From Bacteroidales bacterium (lineage in GTDB: Bacteria; Bacteroidota; Bacteroidia; Bacteroidales; UBA932): a DNA stretch of 44,607 nt. Below are positions 19,001 through 25,837 of this stretch, one piece after another. Below the pieces are notes generated by a model. That model did no database searches and was not told the DNA's origin. It worked only from the letters and a program-made list of their open reading frames with translations. Location: positions 1 through 44,607 of the forward strand of contig JAGAAY010000041.1 of the NCBI GenBank assembly GCA_017615065.1, written 5' to 3'. Position 1 is the first letter of the stretch; each line of letters starts with the position of its first letter. The position numbers were made by a program, and so were the translations under genes.

Positions 19001-19513
19001 GATACCGGCCGCGTTTCCGGCATCGTTTCATCGGCAAACCGCTATACGCACGTCAAAAATGCCGTGAATAATGGCGACGTCCACTATAGCGGGAACGGCA
19101 CTTTCCGTCCGGCCAACATCACCTGTATCGCCGGCGAAGGTACCGAACTTGAGGACTGCGTGAACAAGGGCGACCTGATCGCTCCGGACTGCGCATCGGC
19201 CGCGGGTGTGGTTTGCCTTATCAGCGCCGCCTCGATTAAGATTACCCGCTGCAGCAGCATCGGCGCAAGCATAGTTTGCAAGGGATTCGATACTGCGAAC
19301 AGCAAGTCGACATATGCAGGTGCCCTGTACGGCAGCGTGGCTTCGGCCGCCACCGCTACCGCCGCCTTCAGCGGCTGCTCCGTGAGCGGAAAGGTGGGAA
19401 ACAGCGTAGACGCCCTGCTAACCCTTACTGCGGAGAATTACTTCCCCTTCGTTGGTGCCGCAAACGCAAACTGTTCGAGTTTGAATACAACCAATATAAC
19501 ATTTGCTGAATAA
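16025..19513 (+). CDS. Giant lipoprotein: type-A beta-helix, SGNH hydrolase (DUF4886), type-B beta-helix
   Basis: The 1162-residue lipoprotein (LLTGC, cysteine at 19) has a Pro/Asp/Glu-rich linker (about 24-48), a type-A module (about 50-440), an SGNH-hydrolase-like DUF4886 domain (about 450-735), an acidic Gly-rich linker (MEGEGGEGGGEEPP) and a type-B module (about 757-1162). The SGNH domain has the nucleophile block FFIGNSFT (Ser464), YYGG (block II), IQEHTGRE, and RDGYHMD, giving Asp655 and His658 for the DxxH motif. It is therefore probably an active esterase or deacylase/deacetylase. A separate DUF4886 protein is encoded at 25837-26673. The gene overlaps the EEP gene by 4 nt. An enzyme set between two beta-helices suggests that the helices bind or position a polymer for it. 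The function is inferred from family folds only. Confidence 0.85.
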   Translation: MKNIFLTLAAVCSILLTGCKKEPPVEPDPDNGQGQEQEQPDTPPVPEGKGIRNAEEFIAFATAVNAGESTAEWENEEGWINLLADIDFSGVTSWTPVGNAVAPWADYNPVVTSGHAFTGKFDGNAHHIKNLVLVDDVKAAGAHFGIFGYLGKDAIVQNFVIDATCSLTVTSSVSHSAGMIAGVLYDATVRDVTSYAPMTYKGGATGYFHMALIGGLYANETGCTVDSVHNRGDILAENTANLNAGATGLHVAGIVGFSNAGTANNIISACNNYGAMTSQAGRTAGILGAANKNTTITQCENRGNQINTMPKTDGGRLGNICCYVNSGSSMSYCKNYGNLISTTSGRVGGLVSLPNEGNYSNNENYGEVISDSDYRGVFFGYVTQAAAFSGGKASGRVGKYNNGEYVYDLYSESSKVRYLGKDGSSGKATFTDVVIDIATGTTPIDPDPDINVQAAFRIFFIGNSFTKDAVEHLPGIVHAAGLNDIQMVHMYYGGRTIPEYNDGWETSTDYHCYVCNPGQTSWTDISGKSLAVIASTGKWDVVTIQEHTGRELAWGWTAAEKSAVQGLVGKVMDAQEAAGGNPKLYYILSQAYHNLGKAQNVTKPFTNTDEMWTVIAAQGKSAVEECGFDGVISTGAMLQNLRTSGLNNEMGLTRDGYHMDYGIARYGASCTVFETVIGPFNGDVKLDNNTYRTSGDSPVDGSWTTAITDKRAPIALKAARYAIAKPYEVTDMEGEGGEGGGEEPPVVEGENISISSAADLVAFATRVNSGDEAAIKATVTVTADIDCASITSWTPIGNCTLTTWAHNNAVVTGNLFAGKFDGGNHSIRNLKMSFSPSDENAAWGFFGGIGSGAEVKNIVFDASCSLHIETGKAGVFGMLAGLVLDADVDNVKNYGPITGGGTSALANNNAAGRVAVGGIIGWVHAATRDLTVSNLYNAGPIGTSTAIFSRGGNAGNGANGVMLGGLVGFSSNTNNTKVQTLSNLVNDADIYTDTGRVSGIVSSANRYTHVKNAVNNGDVHYSGNGTFRPANITCIAGEGTELEDCVNKGDLIAPDCASAAGVVCLISAASIKITRCSSIGASIVCKGFDTANSKSTYAGALYGSVASAATATAAFSGCSVSGKVGNSVDALLTLTAENYFPFVGAANANCSSLNTTNITFAE

Positions 19514-19525
19514 CCTGATTTATTT

Positions 19526-19660
19526 ATGAAGAAAGATTATCTAACACCACTGCTCGAAGCGGTGAAAATTGATTCTGAAAGTGTCTTTCTGTATTCGGGA
19601 CTGAAAGACATGAACAACGTCATTATTTTTCCCGAGGATGATTTGGATGATGATGTTTAA
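19526..19660 (+). CDS. 44-residue small protein with acidic tail, inside the operon
   Basis: An ATG at 19526 opens 44 codons ending in TAA at 19660, one base before the next gene's ATG (19662). The start MKKDYLTPLLEAVKIDSES resembles short Bacteroidales proteins of the type MKK-x-Y-x-x-P-x-(I/L)-E-x-(V/I) that are often found beside secreted-protein genes (recalled pattern, not searched). The C-terminus is strongly acidic (FPEDDLDDDV). No signal peptide or membrane segment is seen. It starts 12 nt after the preceding stop, and its end abuts the following start, so translational coupling is plausible. The function is unknown; a peptide-like or regulatory product is possible. Confidence 0.6.
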   Translation: MKKDYLTPLLEAVKIDSESVFLYSGLKDMNNVIIFPEDDLDDDV

Positions 19661-19661
19661 A

Positions 19662-22600
19662 ATGAAGACAGCCATGAAGACAAGAATTACACTCATCACC
19701 CTGGCCATAGCGGCCCTCGCGGTTTCCTGCATGAAGGAATCCAATCCTGAAGTAACACCTGCGGCAAATAAAATAACGGTTCGCGTTACCATTCCTGAAG
19801 ACACCAAGGTTTCCATGACCGAGGCTTCCGACCATAAGTCCATGGGCCTTGCCTGGGAATCTACCGATAAAATCTCCATCAACGGAGAGGAATTTACCAT
19901 TGACAGCGGCTTCACCGCCCATGAGGCAGAATTCACTGGTACGGCGCCCTCTAGTAGCTCTCCTTATACCATCATTTATCCCGGAAAGTATACCGATGCC
20001 GCCGCTTTCAACGCACGTTCTTATGCGGGCCAGGAGCAGACAGAGAATAAGTCTACTGCTCATTTGGAGTACAACGCGATGCTCTCCGGCGTTTCCGAGT
20101 ATGAAGCACCGAAGTTCGATCCGGATTGGGCTGCCGCCAAAGGCGGTTCGCTCGTTCAGAACGCCGTGGTCCAGATGAGGCTGCAACTCCCCGACGGGGC
20201 TTCCAACCCCACGTCCGTGAGCCTTGTTGCCACCAATGACATTTTCCCCACCACAAACGCAGGCACGCCTCTCACGAATGAGATGACACTTTCCCTCAAG
20301 AACGTGACTCTTCCCACGAACCGTATTCTTGAAGCCTACATGATGGTTTCCGCAGCAGGCGTAACCATTGCGGATGGTGAAGTCCTCACCGTTGCCGTGG
20401 TAACTCCGGACGCGACCTATGTTCGCGAACTCACGCTTTCCGCCCAGACCTGGACCGGCGGCGGCCAGTACACCCTGCAGCTAAAGAACTTCAACGTTCA
20501 CAACTTCGATATCAATAATGTGGCCGATCTGGAGATGTTCTGCGACGGCGTAAACAGCGGCGACATCCTCTGGCAAACCGTCCACGCGAACCTGATGGCC
20601 GACCTCGACTGCTCCGGCATTATCTCATGGACGCCTATTGGAAACGGTACGTTCACTGGAAGCAATTACTCTGGAAATGCATTCAAGGGAGTATTTGATG
20701 GAGGAGGACATACGCTAAGAAATTTCTCACTGGTAGGAACTACACCTGCCGATCAGGGCGTATTCGGATTCTTCGGAATACTGGTAAACGCTACTGTAAA
20801 GGATTTGACCTTTGGCGCTGAGTCTAGCGACACGGGAAAATTCACTGTATCTATGACCGGTGGCACCGGAGATGCTGGTGTTGTGGCTGGCGCGGCCATT
20901 GGATCGACGCTTGAGAATATTACCAATTACCTTCCTATGACTTGTAACGGTAGTGATACCAATAGCAAGAGGGCGACCTGTGCGATGGTTGGTTATGTCT
21001 ATGGGAACAAGACCTTCGGCATGTCTACAATCAGTGGCCTTGTCAACCGCGGAACAATGACGCATCATTGGGGATCCAATACGACCGTAGGAGCCAATGG
21101 AGTCCATGGAGCAGGTATTGTTGGATATGTAAATGGCTCCGGCACCAGCACGCTTCGCAATCATATCCTAAACTGCAAGAACTATGGCGATATGACATCC
21201 GAAATCGGCCGTACAGCCGGTATCGCAGGTGCCATTTATGCCTATACCATTATCGAGGGGTGCGAGAATCTGGGACATCAGGAGAACTCCTGTGACAACG
21301 GACGCCTCGGTGGTATCACAAGTATCGTTCAGGGTATGTACTCCGAGATGAAGGATTGCATCAATCGCGGCGATATCATTGCCTCCGGAAGCACAAATAC
21401 ACAACTTGGCGGTCTGGCATGTATGCTGAGCAAGGGGTCTGCCGACACAGAGGATGGCTTTGTCAAAGTTAGTGGAGGCGGTAACTACGGTAAGATCATC
21501 GGAGACCGGGTGAATAATTATCACGGAACACTGATTGGCAATTTCTCAAGTTTTGCAAGTGTAAACGATGTCACAGCTGGTGGAGCTTATGGCACCTATA
21601 ACGGAGGTGATTACCAATACACTGTTCTTACCGCGGAAAACTATATGAGTTATATCGGGACAAGAGCGGCTGCCAACGAATCAAAAATTACCAATATACA
21701 CTTTGATGCCTGGGACGGCTATCCGGCGGCCAACGAGACGCTCATTTCCAGTGCTGCCGAACTTGTTGCTTTTGCAGCCGAGGTAAACGCTGGCCACTTC
21801 GCGGCTACCGATGTCGCCAAGCTTACAGCCGACATCGACTGCTCGTCCATCACTGACTGGACACCGATTGGTAACGGCTCGATGTCCAGCTGGAGTGCGA
21901 CAGCTCTGACGTTCACCGACCCCGAGAAACTCTTTGTTGGCACCTTTGATGGCCAGAATCATTCTATCAAGAACCTGGCGATGAACTTCTCATCTTCAGG
22001 TAGTTATGATGCTTACGGATTCTTCGGAGGAATTGGTGATGGCGCTGTTGTTAAGAATCTTTCTTTTGATTCCTCTTGTTCTATGACGGTATCGGCTTCT
22101 TACGGTTCAGCATTTGGAATGCTGGCGGGTATCGTCACGGGTGCGGCGATTGACAATGTCAAAAATTACGCCCCCATTACCGGTGGAGGTACATCCTCGC
22201 TTGGCAACAACAATGCTGCCGGACGTACTATGGTTGGGGGAATAATTGGTGAGGTTCATCCTGGTTCCGTACAGGCTAACATAAGCAACCTCCATAATTA
22301 TGCTGATATTGGTTCATCCGGAACAATTTTCTCTCGGGGTAATAATGCAGGTAACGGTGCAAACGGTTTTGAAGTTGGTGGTATTGCCGGTTTCTCGACA
22401 ACGTCAACCACAAGCCTTCTTGCAAACTTCTCATCATGTGTCAATGATGGCAACATTTACACCGATGCAGGCCGCAGTTCGGGCATTGTGGCTGGATGTA
22501 ACCGCTATACAAAACTCTTGGACTGCACAAATAATGGTGATGTCGTTTCTTCAGTCAGCGGCACATTCCGTTTGGGGAACATTACCTGTATTGCCGGTGA

Positions 22601-22970
22601 AGGATCCATACTTGATGGTTGTGTCAATACCGGAGATTTGACGGCTCTCAACTGCGTTTCAGTGGCCGGTGTTGTTTGCCTTGTTAACCACGAATCAGTC
22701 CAGATTAAGAGCTGTGCCAGCCTTGGCGCTACGATACTGGGCAAGAGCGTGAATATCAGTGGCAACCAGACTTACAATGGCGTTCTGTTTGGCTATTGCA
22801 ATAATGCTGCTACATTCAACGATTGCTCGGTTAGCGGTAAGATTGGTACCAGTACCAGTAGTGAGGATCAGGTTACTCTTACGGCCGAGAACTATTTCCA
22901 GTATGTAGGTCAGATTGGCGCTAATGCAACTAATATCAACGCCACCTGCATCACTTTCGCTTCAGAATAA
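19662..22970 (+). CDS. Fimbrillin-like giant lipoprotein with type-A and type-B beta-helix modules
   Basis: The start at 19662 (MKTAMKTRITLITL) gives 1102 residues and follows the small gene by one base; an in-frame ATG at 19638 would overlap that gene and spoil the signal peptide, so it is not used. The lipobox ends LAVSC (cysteine near 23). A fimbrillin-like region (about 35-280; GLAWESTDKISINGEEF, SPYTIIYPG) precedes a type-A module (about 286-680) and a type-B module (about 690-1102, ending ENYFQYVGQIGAN). No catalytic motif is seen. Codon choice in the two modules (from about 20640 and again from about 21950) is more A/T-rich than in the fimbrillin part and in the neighbouring genes, suggesting a mosaic origin. 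The stop abuts the next start directly (zero spacing). Confidence 0.82.
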   Translation: MKTAMKTRITLITLAIAALAVSCMKESNPEVTPAANKITVRVTIPEDTKVSMTEASDHKSMGLAWESTDKISINGEEFTIDSGFTAHEAEFTGTAPSSSSPYTIIYPGKYTDAAAFNARSYAGQEQTENKSTAHLEYNAMLSGVSEYEAPKFDPDWAAAKGGSLVQNAVVQMRLQLPDGASNPTSVSLVATNDIFPTTNAGTPLTNEMTLSLKNVTLPTNRILEAYMMVSAAGVTIADGEVLTVAVVTPDATYVRELTLSAQTWTGGGQYTLQLKNFNVHNFDINNVADLEMFCDGVNSGDILWQTVHANLMADLDCSGIISWTPIGNGTFTGSNYSGNAFKGVFDGGGHTLRNFSLVGTTPADQGVFGFFGILVNATVKDLTFGAESSDTGKFTVSMTGGTGDAGVVAGAAIGSTLENITNYLPMTCNGSDTNSKRATCAMVGYVYGNKTFGMSTISGLVNRGTMTHHWGSNTTVGANGVHGAGIVGYVNGSGTSTLRNHILNCKNYGDMTSEIGRTAGIAGAIYAYTIIEGCENLGHQENSCDNGRLGGITSIVQGMYSEMKDCINRGDIIASGSTNTQLGGLACMLSKGSADTEDGFVKVSGGGNYGKIIGDRVNNYHGTLIGNFSSFASVNDVTAGGAYGTYNGGDYQYTVLTAENYMSYIGTRAAANESKITNIHFDAWDGYPAANETLISSAAELVAFAAEVNAGHFAATDVAKLTADIDCSSITDWTPIGNGSMSSWSATALTFTDPEKLFVGTFDGQNHSIKNLAMNFSSSGSYDAYGFFGGIGDGAVVKNLSFDSSCSMTVSASYGSAFGMLAGIVTGAAIDNVKNYAPITGGGTSSLGNNNAAGRTMVGGIIGEVHPGSVQANISNLHNYADIGSSGTIFSRGNNAGNGANGFEVGGIAGFSTTSTTSLLANFSSCVNDGNIYTDAGRSSGIVAGCNRYTKLLDCTNNGDVVSSVSGTFRLGNITCIAGEGSILDGCVNTGDLTALNCVSVAGVVCLVNHESVQIKSCASLGATILGKSVNISGNQTYNGVLFGYCNNAATFNDCSVSGKIGTSTSSEDQVTLTAENYFQYVGQIGANATNINATCITFASE

Positions 22971-24242
22971 ATGAAACGGATCATTTCCATACTCTTTTTG
23001 CTTCTTGGTGCTCTGGCGCTTTATGGCCAGAGTGCCAGGGAGCTTATTCGGGAGGATCCTAACAAGGCGGGGGGAGTGTACTACATGTACCCTTTCCACG
23101 AGCATCACGTGACGCCGCCTCCGAGGGGGTACAAGCCGGTTTATCTGAGCCATTATGGCCGTCACGGGGCTCGTTATCTGCTCAACGATACCCAGTATGA
23201 GCGGAGCATGAATGTGCTCCGCGATGCCCATGAGGCGGGCGTGCTCACCGATGTGGGGGAGAGAATCTGGCAGGAGGCATCGGCCTATTTTGAAGAGACC
23301 TGCAAGTACCGCTCCGGCGATCTCACGCCGCTGGGCTGGGACCAGCATTACCGCATCGCCCAGGAGATTTACAACGACAACAGGGCCCTGTTCCGCCGTC
23401 ATCCTTCCGTTGAGGCCGGCGCAACGCAGATTCCGCGCTGTATAGTGTCGATGACGGCCTTCCTCCAGGGGCTGGCCGCCAAGGACCGTAAGCTGGAAGT
23501 ATATGCCAATGCCTCCAAGGCCGATCTGGACGAGATCTGCCCGCATTCAAGCGACAATCCCCGCCGGGAGAATGTACAGATGGAGGGTGGCCGATACGCG
23601 AGAATCAACCCCTGGGGTGGCAAGCTGGGCGAGTTTATCGACGCCCGGGTGGACTACAGGGCCATTGCCGCGCGCATCTTCACCGATCCGGATTTCGCGA
23701 AGCCTTACCGCGGCGTCCGTGCCTTCGTTACCGACTTCTACGACCTGGTGTTCAATATGCAGTGCACCCCCACGGACCGCAGCCTGATGTGGTTCTTCAC
23801 CCCGGAAGAGTGCTATTCCCTCTGGGAGGTGAACAACTATATACATTATATGGAGTCTGCGCCCCCGGCAACCACCCGCGACCTTCCTGCCCTATGGAAT
23901 CTTGTGGCCGATGCCGACAGTGCCCTGGCCTCGGGAAAACCCGCCGTGCGCCTGCGTTTCGGCCACGACACGGTGTTCCTGGGCCTGATGTCCATGGTGG
24001 GTGCCGATGGCTTTGACATAGTGCCCACATCGGCCGACGGCATCTCGGACACCTGGCTGAACTTCCGCGCCCCCATGGCCGCCACGCTCTATTTCCTGTT
24101 CTGCGTCAACAAACAGGGACGCGTTCTGGTGAAAATGGTGGTCAACGGCGACGAGGCCGCCCTGCCCCTCACCCCCGTCACCGGCCCCTGGTACGACTGG
24201 GAGGATCTCAAGGCGCTGATAAACACTCGTTTTCCTCAATAA
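22971..24242 (+). CDS. Histidine-type phosphatase, MINPP/phytase-like
   Basis: The 423-residue product resembles branch-2 histidine acid phosphatases (multiple inositol-polyphosphate phosphatase/phytase group), which remove phosphate through a phosphohistidine intermediate. A cleavable signal peptide (about 1-20, ALALYGQS) without a lipobox suggests the periplasm. The nucleophile motif HYGRHGARYL places His65 in RHGxR. The proton-donor motif appears as FGHDTVF (His332/Asp333). Length matches bacterial MINPP-like enzymes. It is the last gene of the operon, starting exactly at the preceding stop, and is followed by a strong hairpin. Periplasmic removal of phosphate from an imported phosphorylated fragment would fit the locus. 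Other phosphomonoesters remain possible substrates. Confidence 0.9.
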   Translation: MKRIISILFLLLGALALYGQSARELIREDPNKAGGVYYMYPFHEHHVTPPPRGYKPVYLSHYGRHGARYLLNDTQYERSMNVLRDAHEAGVLTDVGERIWQEASAYFEETCKYRSGDLTPLGWDQHYRIAQEIYNDNRALFRRHPSVEAGATQIPRCIVSMTAFLQGLAAKDRKLEVYANASKADLDEICPHSSDNPRRENVQMEGGRYARINPWGGKLGEFIDARVDYRAIAARIFTDPDFAKPYRGVRAFVTDFYDLVFNMQCTPTDRSLMWFFTPEECYSLWEVNNYIHYMESAPPATTRDLPALWNLVADADSALASGKPAVRLRFGHDTVFLGLMSMVGADGFDIVPTSADGISDTWLNFRAPMAATLYFLFCVNKQGRVLVKMVVNGDEAALPLTPVTGPWYDWEDLKALINTRFPQ

Positions 24243-24268
24243 TGTTCTGGCGCTTAAGTGTCTGTGAC

Positions 24269-24357
24269 ACAATGAGTTTATTGTTTCCCGGTGCAAAATT
24301 TTTTGCACCGGGAAACTGTTATTTCGCTGATACACAACGTGTTATCCGCCAGGAAAA
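24269..24357 (+). repeat. 89-nt direct repeat, copy 2
   Basis: This is the second copy of the element at 1733-1821, about 92% identical by hand alignment and in the same orientation. It starts 27 nt after the phosphatase stop and ends 54 nt before the second sigma-factor ATG. Conservation continues some 40 nt past the hairpin, which would not be needed for termination alone. Confidence 0.85.
24283..24316 (+). terminator. Palindromic hairpin ending the long operon
   Basis: The 34 bases are identical to 1747-1780: GTTTCCCGGTGCAAAA, a two-base centre, and TTTTGCACCGGGAAAC. It lies 41 nt after the last gene of the operon, nearly the same distance as the groEL copy from its gene. A terminator role is likely; it may also be a regulatory structure for the sigma gene that follows. 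Confidence 0.65.
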
Positions 24358-24411
24358 ATTCGGCAAAATTTTTGTTAACAATTCTGCGGCTTGTGCGTCA
24401 TATTATCGGCA

Positions 24412-24885
24412 ATGAGCGAAAAAGAGTTCCATAATCAATATCTGCCGCTGGCGGGAATGCTCTACAGGATAGCGTTTTGCATCCTGGAGGACAAGGCTGC
24501 CGCGGAGGATGCCGTGCAGGAGGCTTACCTCCGGCTGTGGGACTCGCGTGAGTCACTGGACAATGTGTTAAGCCCCAAGTCATACTGCGCCACCATGGTC
24601 AAGAACATATGCATGGACCGTATCCGCAGGGCGCAGAGGCTGGAGTTCCCGGAACAGTTGCCCGAACCGGAGCCGCAACCGCAGGACGATATCGACAATA
24701 AGCAGCGGCTTGCAATGGCTCTGGATGCCATCAAATCCCTGCCCGACAGGCAGCGGGAAGTGCTCCTGCTCCGCACCGTGGAAGGCTTCAGCTATGAGGA
24801 GATATCGGCCCGGACAGGACTTGGCACGGCGAGTCTACGCGTCATAATCACGAGGGCGCGAAACACATTAAAACAAAAAGTATGA
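24412..24885 (+). CDS. ECF-type RNA polymerase sigma factor
   Basis: The 157-residue protein has sigma region 2 at about 5-75 (LAGMLYRIAFCILEDKAAAEDAVQEAYLRLWDS, ATMVKNICMDRIRR). It has region 4 at about 95-155 (AIKSLPDRQREVLLLRTVEGFSYEEISARTGLGTASLRVIITRAR). A Pro/Glu-rich linker (PEQLPEPEPQPQDD-like) joins them. The ATG at 24412 (MSEKEF) is chosen over an in-frame TTG at 24391 because it gives the normal N-terminus. It overlaps the next gene by 4 nt (ATGA) and forms an operon with a small membrane protein and a DUF4252 protein, a set often seen in Bacteroidetes. It lacks a FecR partner, unlike the first sigma gene. Confidence 0.93.
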   Translation: MSEKEFHNQYLPLAGMLYRIAFCILEDKAAAEDAVQEAYLRLWDSRESLDNVLSPKSYCATMVKNICMDRIRRAQRLEFPEQLPEPEPQPQDDIDNKQRLAMALDAIKSLPDRQREVLLLRTVEGFSYEEISARTGLGTASLRVIITRARNTLKQKV

Positions 24886-25280
24886 AACGGATAGAAGACA
24901 TAATAAACAAGGACTACGAGGAATTGGAGGAGGCTTCGCGTGAGGTCGATGTGCCCGAAGGGCTGCAGCAGCGGCTCATGGAGGCAATCGCGGCGCACGA
25001 AGCAACCAGGGTGGAACCGAAGATCGCAGACCGGAGGCTCATCCGCTGGCTGCCGTACAGCGCAGCTGCGGCTGCCGCAGTGGCGGCGGTTTTCATCGGC
25101 CTGAATCTCACCGGCCGTCCCAAGGATACCTTCGACGATCCCTACCTCGCATACGCACAGGTGGAAGCTGCATTCCGCACTATATCGGACAAGATGTCCG
25201 TGGGCGTGGAATATGCGGTAGAGGCCCGTGAACTGTCAGAAAAGCCGGCAAGTATAATGAATAAAATCCAAGGAAAATGA
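24882..25280 (+). CDS. Small single-pass membrane protein, putative anti-sigma factor
   Basis: The 132-residue product has a charged N-terminal helix region (1-55, e.g. INKDYEELEEASREVDVPEG), one Ala-rich membrane helix at about 57-75 and a short periplasmic tail. No zinc-binding or FecR motif is seen. Position directly after an ECF sigma gene with a 4-nt overlap, the single membrane span, and the N-in topology expected from the Arg/Lys-rich segment before the helix all suggest an anti-sigma role. That is inference from context; the family itself is not recognised. Its stop overlaps the next start by 4 nt. Confidence 0.75.
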   Translation: MKRIEDIINKDYEELEEASREVDVPEGLQQRLMEAIAAHEATRVEPKIADRRLIRWLPYSAAAAAAVAAVFIGLNLTGRPKDTFDDPYLAYAQVEAAFRTISDKMSVGVEYAVEARELSEKPASIMNKIQGK

Positions 25281-25768
25281 AACGCACAGTCATAATTGCA
25301 GCATTGCTGCTCACAAGTATCAGCCTTTTTGCCCAGAGCGGCAGATCTTTCTACCAGAAGTATTCCGATGAACCCGGCGTTACCGCCGTGTACATTTCCC
25401 CGGCCATGTTCCGCATGATCGGCAGTATTCCCGACATCAGCACCGGCGACGGCGAAGTGAACCTGGCGCCCATCATCAGCAGCCTGAACGGAATGTACAT
25501 TCTCAGCAGCGAGAACCCCTCACTGAGCGATAAGATTTACAAAGATGTCTCGAAAGCTCTTAACACTGGTAATTACGAGCTCTTGATGGAGGCAAAGGAA
25601 GAAGGGGAGAAAGTGCAGATTTTCACCGCGGGCGATGCCGCTACCGTCACAAGCTTTATCATGGTGGCCAATGAAGGCGCCGAACTTACCTTTATCTGGA
25701 TCGACGGCAAGATGGAGCGCAATCAGCTGGAGAACCTGCTTTCCGACAAGATCGTAATCGATAACTAG
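25277..25768 (+). CDS. DUF4252-domain secreted protein
   Basis: The 163-residue protein has a signal peptide (about 1-20, SLFAQ) and the pattern of DUF4252 proteins: FYQKYSDEPGVTAVYISPAMFRMIG, then LSSLNGMYILSSE-like and DKIYKDVSKAL segments, and AELTFIWIDGKM near the end. The molecular function of the family is unknown. It commonly travels with an ECF sigma factor and a small membrane protein, exactly as here, with a 4-nt overlap to the upstream gene. It is likely periplasmic and part of the same stress or envelope-sensing unit. Confidence 0.85.
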   Translation: MKRTVIIAALLLTSISLFAQSGRSFYQKYSDEPGVTAVYISPAMFRMIGSIPDISTGDGEVNLAPIISSLNGMYILSSENPSLSDKIYKDVSKALNTGNYELLMEAKEEGEKVQIFTAGDAATVTSFIMVANEGAELTFIWIDGKMERNQLENLLSDKIVIDN

Positions 25769-25805
25769 CCGGTCGCCCTGGCCTCGCTGAAGAAAGAATA
25801 AAGTT

Positions 25806-25837
25806 AGAGCACCTGCGGTCTGCAGGTGCTCTTTTTT
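25806..25837 (+). terminator. Intrinsic terminator of the second sigma operon
   Basis: A perfect 11-bp stem, AGAGCACCTGC with GCAGGTGCTCT, closes a 5-nt loop and runs into six T. It lies 37 nt after the DUF4252 stop and reaches the stop of the convergent DUF4886 gene, so it may serve both strands. Confidence 0.92.

Noticed and set aside
19638-19661. Upstream in-frame ATG for the fimbrillin-like giant lipoprotein
   Set aside because: It would overlap the 44-residue gene and place eight extra residues (MIWMMMFK) before the signal peptide. The ATG at 19662 gives a normal lipoprotein start.
8926-22970. CRISPR array or short tandem DNA repeats in the lipoprotein genes
   Set aside because: The repetition is at protein level (beta-helix turns and 400-residue modules). 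There are no evenly spaced identical DNA repeats with unique spacers and no cas genes.
11377-22970. Diversity-generating retroelement acting on the repeat proteins
   Set aside because: No reverse transcriptase gene or template/variable repeat pair is visible. The variation between modules is spread over all positions and not limited to adenine sites.
1733-24357. Insertion sequence or integrase-driven element bracketed by the 89-nt repeats
   Set aside because: No transposase, integrase, resolvase or inverted terminal repeats were seen between them, so only homologous or passive recombination can be proposed.
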